Under the pieces are notes generated by a model. That model was given only the letters and a program-made list of their open reading frames with translations. It was not told the DNA's origin and made no database searches. DNA of 64,000 nt from positions 18,723 to 82,722 of the forward strand of contig DATLZZ010000015.1 of the NCBI GenBank assembly GCA_035573715.1. Direction: 5' to 3'. Positions 24,596 through 34,300 of the stretch are shown here, piece by piece. Made by a program: the position numbers and the translations under genes. The stretch's first letter is position 1. The number at the start of each line of letters is the position of its first letter. The stretch comes from JACPRL01 sp035573715. Its GTDB lineage: Bacteria; Acidobacteriota; Terriglobia; Acidiferrales; 2-02-FULL-67-57.

Positions 24596-25567
24596 ATGGC
24601 CGAGCCCGCCCGCTTCCGCCGCGCCAGGCTGATTTACAACCCAATCGCCGGGTGGCGGCGCGAGCGTCGGGAGCACGAGCTGCGGCGCGCCGTGGCGCTG
24701 CTGGCCGCTTCCGGCCTGCGCGCCGAGCTTGTCCCCACCGCCGGCCCGGGGAGCGCCACCACACTGGCGGGGGAGGCAATCGGGGCGGGGTGCGACCTCA
24801 TCATCGTCTCGGGCGGCGACGGCACCATCAACGAAGCGGTGAACGGGATGGTGGGCACGAGGGTGCCGCTGGCGGTGCTGCCCGCCGGCACGGGCAACGC
24901 GCTGGCCCGGGAGCTCGAGCTCCCGCTTGACCCCTGGCGCGCCGCCGAGTACATCCCCCGCGGGGTGGTGCGCCGCATCGCGCTCGGGCGCGCCCTTGGG
25001 CAAGCCGGCCGGCGGCAGGCCAGCTCGGGACAAGCCGGGTCGCGCTACTTCATCGCCACGGCCGGCGCGGGGGCGGACGCCAATATTATTCATCGCCTCA
25101 GCACCCGCACCAAGCTGCGCTGGGGGATGCTGTCGTACTGGTTCGAAGGCCTGCGGCAGTGGGCGCAGTATGACTTTCGCGAGTTTGACGTCGAGGTGAA
25201 CGGGGAGACGCTTACCGCCACGCTCCTCGTCGTTGGCCGCGCCCAAAACTACGGCGGCCCGGTGCAGATTACCCGCGGGGCCGACCTGCTGGGCGACGAT
25301 TTCGAGGTGGCGGTGTTTCCGCGCCGCCCGCGGGTTTTCTATCTGCTGTATCTGGCGGCGCAGTTCGTCGGGTTACTGGAGCGGTGCCCGCGCGTGCGCT
25401 TTCTGCGAACGCGCAAGTTGGTGGCGCGGCCCCGCGACGCCCGCGTCCACGTGCACGCCGACGGGGAGCTCATCGGCGAGCTGCCCATGGAATTCGAGAT
25501 TGTGCCCGACGCTCTGTCGTTGCTGCTGCCGCGCGCTCTGGCCGACGCGCGCCGAATTGAAATCTGA
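24596..25567 (+). CDS. Diacylglycerol-kinase-family lipid kinase (YegS/LCB5-like)
   Basis: This 323-residue ATP-dependent lipid kinase has a DAGK catalytic domain. The nucleotide-binding GGDGT motif is at residues 73-77, and PAGTGN at 96-101. The C-terminal beta-sandwich part includes RGADLLGDDFEVAVFPRRPR and a late DGELIGELP segment. Such enzymes phosphorylate diacylglycerol, sphingolipids or undecaprenol-type lipids; the substrate cannot be told from the sequence. An insert GQAGRRQASSGQAGS (about residues 138-152) is an unusual Gly/Ser/Gln-rich loop. It is convergent with the next gene, and the two share a bidirectional terminator. Confidence 0.88.
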   Translation: MAEPARFRRARLIYNPIAGWRRERREHELRRAVALLAASGLRAELVPTAGPGSATTLAGEAIGAGCDLIIVSGGDGTINEAVNGMVGTRVPLAVLPAGTGNALARELELPLDPWRAAEYIPRGVVRRIALGRALGQAGRRQASSGQAGSRYFIATAGAGADANIIHRLSTRTKLRWGMLSYWFEGLRQWAQYDFREFDVEVNGETLTATLLVVGRAQNYGGPVQITRGADLLGDDFEVAVFPRRPRVFYLLYLAAQFVGLLERCPRVRFLRTRKLVARPRDARVHVHADGELIGELPMEFEIVPDALSLLLPRALADARRIEI

Positions 25568-25602
25568 AATCTCAAACGTGAGATGTGCCCCCTGCAAAAG
25601 GA

Positions 25603-25628
25603 AAGGGCCGCGGGTGGCCGCGGCCCTT
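25603..25628. terminator. Bidirectional hairpin terminator
   Basis: A perfect 11-base stem AAGGGCCGCGG (25603-25613) pairs with CCGCGGCCCTT (25618-25628) around loop GTGG. It lies between two convergent genes. The T-run is short in either direction, so efficiency is uncertain. Confidence 0.7.
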
Positions 25629-25651
25629 CGAGAGAGGAACGCTCGCCAGGG

Positions 25652-26278
25652 CTACTTCATCTTGACTTCAAACTTGATCGGCATATGGACCGTGCCGTAG
25701 GTCGTCTGCCGGTTGCGGCGGATGACGTTGAGCTCGCATTCGTCGCTGGCGGTAAAGCCCGGGTCGCCGCCGATGTCGAGCGGATCGGAGGTGACCAGCC
25801 AGGTGTCCTCGGAAATCCGCTTCACGGCCAGCTGGGGATAGTCGAGCTCGTAGGTCTTCAGCCCCACATAGAACTCCAAGTCGGACTGCACCTGGGCGGT
25901 GGTGCCGATACCCATGTCGCGGTAGCGGCCGAAGTAATTGATGCCGAACAGGTCCGACGACGCCAGGAAGTCGGCCGGCAGGCCGGAAAGCTTGAGCGCC
26001 GGGTCGTTGGGGTCGAACTTGAAGCGCAACCGGCGCGGCGTGTCGTAGGTGACCACGTCGACGTCCTTGCCGGCCACGCCGAAGTAGACCTGAAGGCCGT
26101 CGACGCCGTGCTCGTAAATGTTGTTGCCGTCGTCAAAAACCCCGAAGCCGGTCGACGACGCCGTCATCCAGGTAGCGCGCAGCGGCACCAGGCCGCCTTT
26201 GGCCGAGGTCGAGCCCGCGGCCAGCAGCGCCATCCCCACGAGAACCAGAACAGCAAGAACTGTAGTCTTGCGAATCAT
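25652..26278 (-). CDS. Exported protein of unknown function
   Basis: The 208-residue protein has a clear N-terminal signal peptide (TTVLAVLVLVGMALLAAG, cut probably near residue 26) and no further membrane helix. The mature part is acidic, with repeated Asp/Tyr/Gly segments (FGVFDDGNNIYEHGVDGLQV, DYPQLAVKRISEDTW) and a single Cys. No domain is recognised. A 195-base leader separates it from the upstream GH18 gene's stop, and it may have its own regulation. Confidence 0.7.
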   Translation of the reverse strand: MIRKTTVLAVLVLVGMALLAAGSTSAKGGLVPLRATWMTASSTGFGVFDDGNNIYEHGVDGLQVYFGVAGKDVDVVTYDTPRRLRFKFDPNDPALKLSGLPADFLASSDLFGINYFGRYRDMGIGTTAQVQSDLEFYVGLKTYELDYPQLAVKRISEDTWLVTSDPLDIGGDPGFTASDECELNVIRRNRQTTYGTVHMPIKFEVKMK

Positions 26279-26473
26279 CGGCTAATGTCTCCTTCGGCCC
26301 CTCGGTAGCCCGTAGGCTCCGACCTGACCCCCAACTACATGGGCAGAATACTCGATGCGCTGCGGGTGCGCAATAGTGAGACCGTCACCAAGACAGTCGG
26401 GGGCTGCCCTCCTAGTACCGGACGGCACATTAGTACCACCACCTTCGTGCAACCGGTGGAAAACCAGAGGGTT
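26279..26473 (-). other. Leader region of the exported-protein gene, possible structured RNA
   Basis: No gene is seen here. Read on the minus strand it ends with a GC-rich hairpin-like segment (GGAGCCTACGGGCTACCGAG) and a purine-rich site (GAAGGAGAC) before the start. I could not match it to a known riboswitch. Confidence 0.3.
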
Positions 26474-27505
26474 TTAGCGGGCCGAGGCCGTCGCGGCGCG
26501 CTGGCGCGGCGCGAGAACGTCGCTCCAGAAGGCGGGGTCCTCCTGTCCCAGTCGCCAGGCGGAAAAGCCGCGCAGGTTGTGCTTCCGCACCAGCGCCAAT
26601 CGCTCGCCCAGGTCTTCCGCGTCATTGAACCACACCTGGTTGCGCCCTTCGCCGTTCTGATAGACGAAATTCTTTTCGCGGTGCACCGGGTCGGTTTCGA
26701 CGCGCGCCTGCCACTGCTCGGCCAGGGCGCGCGCCTGGAGGTAGGAGCCTTCGCTCACCGCGTGGCCGTTCCAGCGCCGGAAGTAGAACGGCAAACCGAG
26801 CAGAAGTTTGTGGCGGGGCACCTCCTCGAGCAGGCGCTGAACGCAGGCCTCCATCCACGGCAGGCTGGCGATGGGCCCGGGGTCGCGAAGCTGAATGTGG
26901 AGGTCGTAACTCATCAGGGCGATGTAGTCGGTGTGGCGGGCCAGCTTGCGGTAGTCGAAGGCGCGCGCCCCGCCGGCGAGCACCCAGGACGCCGACTTGC
27001 CCCGGGTCAGCGGCGCGTGCACGGCAATGCCGAGCTTCCGTCCGCGCCGCTTCAGTTCCTTCGAGAAGCGCTCCACGAACGCCGAGAGCCGCTTGCGGTC
27101 TTTCACCGCCACCTGCTCGAAATCCAGCTCGTAGCCCGCGAAGCGCTGCTCGGCGGCCAGCGCCAGCAACCGCTCGATGACCTTCTTCTGCTTGCGCTTG
27201 TCGTGCAGGAGGGCGCGGCTGATGGCCGGATCGAAGTCTTTGTTCACCACCAGCGGCATCAGCGCAATTTCGCACTCGTGGGCCCACTTTACCACCACCG
27301 GGTCGAGCTCCGAGTGCACGGCGCCCTCGGCGTCGACTGCGAACCAGTTGGGCGAGAGCAAATCAATCTGGTTGGAATTTTTTTGCAGGGAACGCCAGCT
27401 CGAGGGGTCGTTGACGTAATAGAAGTGGGTGAGGAACTCGCGCTCCTGCGCCCGCAGCCCGGGGGCCGCCCACGCCGCCAGCAGGCACACCCCCACGCCC
27501 AGCAT
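26474..27505 (-). CDS. Secreted glycoside hydrolase family 18-like protein
   Basis: This 343-residue protein has a signal peptide (LGVGVCLLAAWAAPGLRAQ) and a TIM-barrel related to GH18 chitinases and spore-germination SleL/YaaH proteins. The GH18 beta-4 motif is GYELDFEQV with the catalytic Glu130; here the usual DxxDxDxE has become xxxxxDxE. DYIALMSYDLH, a second GH18 signature, occurs near residue 215. The ATG at 27505 has GGAGGG nine bases upstream; an ATG at 27559 lacks a site and would add a poor N-terminus. Substrate may be peptidoglycan or a chitin-like polymer. It diverges from the next gene. Confidence 0.85.
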   Translation of the reverse strand: MLGVGVCLLAAWAAPGLRAQEREFLTHFYYVNDPSSWRSLQKNSNQIDLLSPNWFAVDAEGAVHSELDPVVVKWAHECEIALMPLVVNKDFDPAISRALLHDKRKQKKVIERLLALAAEQRFAGYELDFEQVAVKDRKRLSAFVERFSKELKRRGRKLGIAVHAPLTRGKSASWVLAGGARAFDYRKLARHTDYIALMSYDLHIQLRDPGPIASLPWMEACVQRLLEEVPRHKLLLGLPFYFRRWNGHAVSEGSYLQARALAEQWQARVETDPVHREKNFVYQNGEGRNQVWFNDAEDLGERLALVRKHNLRGFSAWRLGQEDPAFWSDVLAPRQRAATASAR

Positions 27506-27683
27506 CCGGCAGAGCCCTCCACCGGGTCTTGTCCTCAGCGCTGCGGAGCCCGAAGACAATTCGGTTCTGCCTCCGAACGACGGCTCTCCCCACCTTCGTC
27601 CGGGCCGTGCTTGACAGGCTTGGGAAGGCGTGAGTATAAGGCAGCGTTGCCCACAAGCAAGTCTTTTTTCGTCGCGAGGGTGA

Positions 27684-29195
27684 ATGAAACGGGGAGTGGC
27701 GCTGTTTGTCCTGGGAGTGCTGCTCGGGCTGCTGGCCGGCGCCGGCGGAACCTACTACGCCTTGACCTCGGGCCGAATGGCACTCCCGGTGCCCGGGCGC
27801 GTGCCCGCCGAATCCCCCTCGGTCTGCTACTCCTGTTTGTGGGACGGCTACGACCCGGCGCTGCGCACCCAGGTGGTCGAGTTCTACCGGCAGTACACGT
27901 CCCCGGATCCCTTTCTTCAGGCCGACGCCCGCTACATTCTCTGGCGCGCCACCGGCACTCCGAGCTGTGACTCGCGCAACCTCTACCGCCAAGCCGCTGA
28001 CAGCGGCGACCCGTACCGTTCGATGCAGGCCTGGGCGGTCTACGGCTTCAGCGGCCCCGAGTGCGGCTGGGACGGCTCGGGCGACTTGAACCGCGCCGCT
28101 GACGCCGCGGAAAAAGCCGGCCTGGCGTCCACCGCGCGCCAGTTGCGCGCCGCCAGCCGCAATCGTCTGAACCCGGAACTCACCCGCACGGAAATCCAAT
28201 CCTCGCTCACCGCCCTGGCCACGGCCGAGACGATGATTCTCGGCGCGACCACGATTGAAGTTCCTCCGGCCGCGCGGGTCGGCACGCAGGTGCATCGCGT
28301 GGCGCGCGACTGGATCAGCTTTCAGATGCGCTGGGACCTGACCAGCAGGCCGCTGCCCGCGGCGGCGCTGGTGGATTACCACGAAGGCAAGCTGGTGAAA
28401 AACATCCTGGCGCTCTCGGCCGTCGAAGTCTACCCGCTGGCCGGGGCGCTGGTGGCGCGCCGGGGCGACACCTGGTATGCCGCCGATGAGACCGGCGTGT
28501 TCCGTTTTGCGGTGGTGGGCGACAAGCTGCAATACCCCACCACCCACGTCAGCGGCTCCGCGGCGTGGATTGTGGACACCTTCGGGCTCGCGTCGGTGGC
28601 GGCGCAGGGGGTGGAGCGCAAGATGCAGGTCGTCATCGGCAGCATGGACACGGAAAGCGACGCCCTGGCGGCTTTTTATCTGGCGAGCCGCGGGGTCTCG
28701 GTCGTTTTTCCCAGCGACCGCTTCCAGGACATGCTGCTGGGCTATGAAGGGGCCGGCGTGCTGCTGGGCACGGCGCCGGTGAAGCGCGTCGGCGACAACA
28801 CGGTCATCGGCGGCCAGCCCATCCCGTTTTCGCGCCGGGAAAAAATCATCGTCGAAGACGCCGACGCCGACTCTGCCGCCGCCGCCTACGATGCCCCGGC
28901 GCGCTACTTCCGTCGCCTGGGCGCGCAGGTGTCGCTCAACCTCGAGTACGTGCCGGTGCAGGAGACCAACCAGATCGAGCGCGTGCTGGGACGCGCCAAC
29001 CAAATCCGCGCCACCGCGGTGGCGGTGCGGGTCGAAACCAACTACGAGTTCGACCGGCTGCGCGAGTGGCTCAAGCAGTCGCCCGATCGCCGCGCCATCC
29101 TCTTCAACTGCGGCCTCTACCCGCACGCCCAGGCGCTTTTCACTGAGTTTCCCAAACAGGTGACCTTCGGCGACCTGCGCCCCCGCTTCGAATAG
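27684..29195 (+). CDS. Membrane-anchored extracytoplasmic protein of unknown function
   Basis: This 503-residue protein has one N-terminal membrane helix or uncleaved signal (VALFVLGVLLGLLAGAGGTYYA). A CYSC motif lies near residue 48, and further cysteines at about 95 and 125 (TPSCDSR, PECGWDG) suggest disulfides or metal binding. The first half looks helical (an Ala/Arg/Asp-rich, TPR-like stretch at about 60-185), and the second half is mixed (VVIGSMDTESDALAAFYLA). I do not recognise the family. The context (GH18 and a lipoprotein beside it) gives no function. Confidence 0.65.
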   Translation: MKRGVALFVLGVLLGLLAGAGGTYYALTSGRMALPVPGRVPAESPSVCYSCLWDGYDPALRTQVVEFYRQYTSPDPFLQADARYILWRATGTPSCDSRNLYRQAADSGDPYRSMQAWAVYGFSGPECGWDGSGDLNRAADAAEKAGLASTARQLRAASRNRLNPELTRTEIQSSLTALATAETMILGATTIEVPPAARVGTQVHRVARDWISFQMRWDLTSRPLPAAALVDYHEGKLVKNILALSAVEVYPLAGALVARRGDTWYAADETGVFRFAVVGDKLQYPTTHVSGSAAWIVDTFGLASVAAQGVERKMQVVIGSMDTESDALAAFYLASRGVSVVFPSDRFQDMLLGYEGAGVLLGTAPVKRVGDNTVIGGQPIPFSRREKIIVEDADADSAAAAYDAPARYFRRLGAQVSLNLEYVPVQETNQIERVLGRANQIRATAVAVRVETNYEFDRLREWLKQSPDRRAILFNCGLYPHAQALFTEFPKQVTFGDLRPRFE

Positions 29196-29467
29196 GCGGT
29201 TTATCGGTTGATTGGTTTATCGGTTTATTGGGGCCTGGCAACCGGGCCGCCCTGTCCCCTCACCCCAGGGGCGAAATGCGTGCACAACGCGTTGCAACGC
29301 ATGCCCGGGCCATCCGGCAAACGGTCTCCACCGCCGAAAATGAGGCTCCGCTCACCGAATGCTTGATTTTTGTGCCGGTGTGCGTAGAATCGGACTACAT
29401 GCGGGCGAGTTCAGCCCCAAGCTCCGCCGCCCCTTCGGCAAACGGAGCGTGGGCGGCGAGGCGACGC
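29196..29467. other. Intergenic region with short T/G-rich repeats
   Basis: No gene is seen in this 272-base region. It begins with imperfect repeats of CGGTTTATTGG (about 29198-29232) and then ordinary GC-rich sequence. It probably contains the promoter of the lipoprotein gene that follows, but I cannot place one. Confidence 0.5.
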
Positions 29468-31252
29468 ATGAGGTTTAAAGAACCGCCCGGAGCGATGACT
29501 CTCGCTGCGGCGGTTGTTTATCTCCTCGCCTGCGCGACGCAACCACCACCAGCGGTTCCCCCGGAAGTGAAGTTGCAGGCCAGCAGGAACGAGCCAGAGA
29601 GCGACCCTCCGGCGACAGCTTCCGAAACAATCCAAGCGTGCCCTGTGTACACAGGCGTCTCCGACGATGCGGTCATGTCGGCAGAGGAGGCGGGAATCGA
29701 AGAGGAGTGGAGACAATACATTCCGTTCGAGCAGTTCGACTTTAACGGGAGCGTGGATGAGGCGTTCACCGGGGCAACGGATAGTGCGGACAATATCTAT
29801 GTTTGCGGGACACGACGAACCACCGAAAGCTCTTCTGAACCTGTGGGAGTATGCACGAGCCTAACGCCGGCAGGTGATGAGCGCTGGCGCAGGACCTTAG
29901 GGTCAGCCCCGTCCCAGATTCTGGCCATGGCACGCGTGCCGGGCGAAGACACCTTCTTCCTGACCGGAGTCTGGGGCCCGCTTTCCGACCCATCGCTGCA
30001 ATCGGTGTTGGTGATGAAGATCAACGCCAACGGCCAGACTCTATTTGACCCCTCGGTCAACTCGTTTCAGTTGGGCGGGAAGAGGAGCGAGGGGCGGGCG
30101 ATCGCCGTGAAAGGCGGACAGGTTCTAATCGCGGTAAACACCGACGATCTCGTCTGTGATCCGGATAAGTGCACTCCTGACAGGGTGGTGATTCTCGACC
30201 TTCAAGCGAACAGGCTTACAGACTTTCCTGTGGGCAATCTCCCGTCCCGAGTGGGGGACACCAGCTCTGTTTCCGGACTGGCGGTGGGGTTGAATTACCT
30301 CTGGGTTACTGGGACCACGATTTTCAATGATGGGCGCCGGGGTTACTACAGGCAGAAGTTCGACCTCGGGGGCGCGTTGCAGCACTTCTCCGTCGGGGAC
30401 AGGGTATTTTCAACTCGCGTTGCACTCGATGAATCCGAGGGGACTTTTCTGGCTGGAACATTTCAAGCTGATCTAGCCAACCCAGCCACGCGCTACTTCG
30501 AAGTGCAGTGGGACTGTCCTGACGGGTTCCTGAGGTGGGCTCGGGTTTGGGATGGCGGATACGTAAACCGCAATCCTACTACACTAGTTCACGCTCTTGC
30601 TCTCCACCCTCAAGGCGGAGCGGTAGTGGTCGGGCAGCTCACCGAGCCTCCGCTCGGACCCAGTTGTTCTATCAACCCCAAGCGGCTGGATTTCGGCTTG
30701 TGGGCGGTCGACGCCAGCGGCCGCGACCGCTGGAAGGTTCGAATGGACCTCGGCGACAGGCTTCGTGGCAGCAGCGCGGTGGACATTCCGCGCGCTGTGT
30801 TCTTCGACAGCCAGGGGCGGATGATAATTGCTGGTGCCGGAGTCTACTTCCCCACCGACCCGCAGGTAATCGTAAAGTTGAAGGTGCCTATCGGCGACGC
30901 CACGCCGCCCCCGGCATGCCCTACCCCCGACCCATCCATCCGGGTGAATGGCATCCAGGACGTGTGCACAGGGACGACACCAGGTTTCCTGGTGAGTTGG
31001 TTCGTTGAAGGGATAGGCTCGGCGGTCGAGATGCGGTTACTTCGGTTCGACTCTGGAGCGACCGAGCCGGTGATAGTCCACACGATTGCCAATCCCAAGC
31101 TGGATGTATTCGGCAGTTCGTTCCAGCATCTGGATTCAACCGTCATCGGCGGGCAGGTCTACGAGTATCAGGTTCAGATTTTTCTCAACTACCAGTACAG
31201 CAGCGTGCTGTCCAACAAGCTGGGCCGCACCGCGCCCAACTGCGGCGGCTAA
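29468..31252 (+). CDS. Secreted lipoprotein, beta-propeller-like with C-terminal FN3-like domain
   Basis: The 594-residue protein has a signal sequence ending in LLAC, a lipobox, so it is probably anchored to the outer or inner membrane by lipid. The mature part contains repeated aromatic/Gly strands with Asp/Gly turns (SVDEAFTGATDSADNIYVCG, ALHPQGGAVVVGQLTEPP, VFFDSQGRMIIAGAGVY), the layout of SBBP-type or beta-propeller proteins, and ends with an FN3-like segment (CTGTTPGFLVSWFVEG). The start at 29468 gives a compact lipoprotein signal; an ATG at 29228 would put 80 unrelated residues in front of it. Base composition looks lower in GC than the flanks, possibly from transfer. Confidence 0.68.
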   Translation: MRFKEPPGAMTLAAAVVYLLACATQPPPAVPPEVKLQASRNEPESDPPATASETIQACPVYTGVSDDAVMSAEEAGIEEEWRQYIPFEQFDFNGSVDEAFTGATDSADNIYVCGTRRTTESSSEPVGVCTSLTPAGDERWRRTLGSAPSQILAMARVPGEDTFFLTGVWGPLSDPSLQSVLVMKINANGQTLFDPSVNSFQLGGKRSEGRAIAVKGGQVLIAVNTDDLVCDPDKCTPDRVVILDLQANRLTDFPVGNLPSRVGDTSSVSGLAVGLNYLWVTGTTIFNDGRRGYYRQKFDLGGALQHFSVGDRVFSTRVALDESEGTFLAGTFQADLANPATRYFEVQWDCPDGFLRWARVWDGGYVNRNPTTLVHALALHPQGGAVVVGQLTEPPLGPSCSINPKRLDFGLWAVDASGRDRWKVRMDLGDRLRGSSAVDIPRAVFFDSQGRMIIAGAGVYFPTDPQVIVKLKVPIGDATPPPACPTPDPSIRVNGIQDVCTGTTPGFLVSWFVEGIGSAVEMRLLRFDSGATEPVIVHTIANPKLDVFGSSFQHLDSTVIGGQVYEYQVQIFLNYQYSSVLSNKLGRTAPNCGG

Positions 31253-31347
31253 GTCACAGCGCCACGCCTGGGTGCTTCTGCACCAGACAGGGCGGGAGCT
31301 TGCTTGTTCTGAGCGAAGCCGAAGGGCCTCCCGTCCCTCGTTGATTC

Positions 31348-34300
31348 CTAGAAGTGGAAGTGCAGCAGGATGAACACTGCGTTGCTGTGGTAGGGCGCAG
31401 TGCGGGCGCCGGGGAAGAAGGCCTGGCCGGCGCCGGCGGTGTTGAAGTAGTCGTAGCCCAGGCTGAGCGTCGTCTTGGGAGTAAGCTGGAAATCCAGCCG
31501 CGTCCCGGCGGTGGCGCTGAAGCTCTGGTCGGAGCCGTGGAGAATCTGCTGCGGGCCGATGGTGCCGTGCGCGTCCCAGGCCAGCCAGTTGGTCGGCTTC
31601 CACAGCGTGCGCACCAGCGCCGCGTGCCGCTGGTAGAAGTTGGGCGTGAAGAAGCCCGGGTTGACGAAGAACTCCGGCGCCGACAGGCCGAAGGGATGGG
31701 TGTAGCCCATCACCTGGCCGACGTAGCCGGTCTCGAATTCGCCCCGCTCGCCGCGCCACAGGATGCGCGTGACCTCCAGCGTCCCGCCCAGCCCGCGCTG
31801 CCGCCAGATGCCGCCCGGAAAACCCTCGGCGGGGATGGGCGGTAGCTCGAACTCCGGACTCAGCCAGCGGTACCAGAGACTCAAGGCCACGCGGGTGCGG
31901 TCGTCGGGCCGGTAGACCAGCACAGGCGCAATCTCGTCAAAGTGAATCGTCTGCATGATGGAGCGCGGCGTGTAGAGCGCGTACTGGCGGCTGACGCCCA
32001 GCGTCAGGTCCCACTTGCCGGCGAGGGTGAAGGTCGGTGCCGCCATGTAGATGAAGCGCGTGCGGGTCGAGGGGAACAGCGCCCCCGGCACAAAGTCGCC
32101 GTGGCGGAGCACCACCGCGCCCGCGCCCACGGTGAACCGGAACCAGTTGTTCACCCGCATGCTGCCGCCGAACATGAATTGCGCGGCCGACTGCCGGATG
32201 CGGTCGCCCGCCGGCAGCAGCGAGCCCGGCGGAAAGTCCGTCTCGCCCAGCAGTCCCGGCGCGGGCACGAACGGATTGATGGGCACCTGGGGCGCGAAGC
32301 GCACCCCGCTGCCGGTCACCACCGGATAGCCAAAGAACGCCGAGGGCCCGGAAGTCGGAATGAAGTCCACGGTCAGGAAGTTGCGCATCCGCGGGTGGAC
32401 GTTGAAGCGGAAGTCGAGCCCGTAGCCCCAGGTGTTGAGGCGCTCGGTGTCGCGCACATAGCCCCAGCGCAGGCGGAGCTCGGGGCGCAGCCGCGAACGA
32501 ATCTGGTCGCGGAGAATCTGCACGTCGGTGTTCTGGGGCTCGACGCTGGCGGCGTGGTCGAGCAGCTCCAGCGCCCTCTCCGGCCGGCCGGAAGAATCCT
32601 CGGCCGAGGCCAGCCCGACCAGCACCGTGGGGTTATTGGGCTGCTCGGCCTGCAATTCCTGGAAGAGGTTGCGCGCCTGCCCGACGCGCCCCGACCACAG
32701 CATCGTCTGCGCCCTGCCGGTGCGGGCTTCGGCGTTGTTGGGGTCGAGCCGCAGGGCGCTCTCATACGAGAACAGAGAGGCCTGCCAGCGGCCCTGATAG
32801 GCCTGCACGCGGCCTTTGCCGATCCAGGCTTCGATGTTGTCCGGGTCGCGCTTGAGAATGTTGCTGAACTCTTCCGACGATTCGTCGTAGCGGCGCGCCC
32901 AGCCGAGCACGCGCGCCAGCTCCATCCGCGCCGCGCCGCGGTTCGGGTCTTTCTCCAGGATGCGGCGGTACTCGGCAATGGACTCGTCGTAGAAGCGGCC
33001 CCAGCTCAGCACGCGCGCCCGCTCCTGACGGACATCGAGGTCGTCGGGATGGCGGCTGAGCCACTCCTCGTAGAGCCGGGCCGACTCGCTGAACTGCCGG
33101 TTCCAACTGTAGACGCGGGCCAGCTTCAGCCGCACGTCGTCATTGTCGGGCTTGAGGCCGAGGGCCACGTTCAACTGCTCGATGGCGGCCGGGTAGTCTT
33201 CCTTGCGCAGCAGCGCGTCGGCCAGCTCCACCCGCGCCGAAACGTTGTTCGGGTCTTTCTGCACCAGGTTGCGGAAGTATTCTTCCGAGGCCGTGGGCGA
33301 GATTTCGCGGGCCACGCCGCGCTGCGCCTGCATGGTTTCCAGCGTGCGCGCCATCACATCGGCCTGGGGCTCGCCGGGGAAAGTGCGGCGCAGCTCGGCC
33401 AGCTCCCTTTCGGCCTCGTCCAGTTCGCCCGACCAGAGGAGGGTTTGCACCAGCCCGATGCGGGCTTCCTTGTGGTTGGGCTGCGCGGCCAGCACGAAGC
33501 GGTATTCGCGCACCGAGTCGCCGTAGCGGCGCGCCCAGCCCAGCACGCGCGCCAGCTCGACCCGGGCTTCGATGTTGGTGGCGTCCAGCGCCAGGCCTCT
33601 GCGATAGGGTTCGATGGCGTCGTCGTAGTGCCCGGCCCAGTTCAGCACCCGCGCCAGTTGCAGGTAGCCATTGGGGTTCTCCGGATGTTTGTCAATCCAC
33701 GCCCGCAGCAGTTTCTCCGACTCGTCGAACTGGCGGTCCCAGCCCAGCACGCGCGCCAGCAGGAACTGCGCCTGGTCATCGTCGGGATGCCGGGCGAGAT
33801 GCGCGCGATAGGCGGCAGCGGCTTCGCCGAAGCGGCCCTGGCCTTCCGCGGCCTGGGCCTGGAAGAGCTCCGGCGTAGTCGTCGCCGGCGTCACCGGCGG
33901 CGCCTCCACGCGGGTCCCCGGCTGCATCTGCGCCAGCAGCTTCATCCCGTCCTGCACGTCGGCGTTCTTCGGGTCTTCCTTCTGCAAGGCCTCGAAAATC
34001 GGCCGGGCTTCGGCGCTGCGCCCGAGCCACAGGAGCGCATAGGCTTTCACGACGCGAGCTTCGAAGTTCTCCGGCTCGGCTGCGAGAACCTTTTCGACTT
34101 CGTTCAGGCTGGCCTGGTACTGTCCCGACCAGCTCAGCACCCGCGCCAGGCCCAGCCGGGCTTCGCTGCTCTCGGGCTGGAAGCGCAGTACGTAGTTGAA
34201 CTGCTGCATCGCGCCGGAGAAATCCCGGCGGCGCGCCAGCAGGCGGCCGAACTCGTTGCGGGCTTTGAAGTCCGAGGGCCGGCTGTTGACGTAGGTCTGG

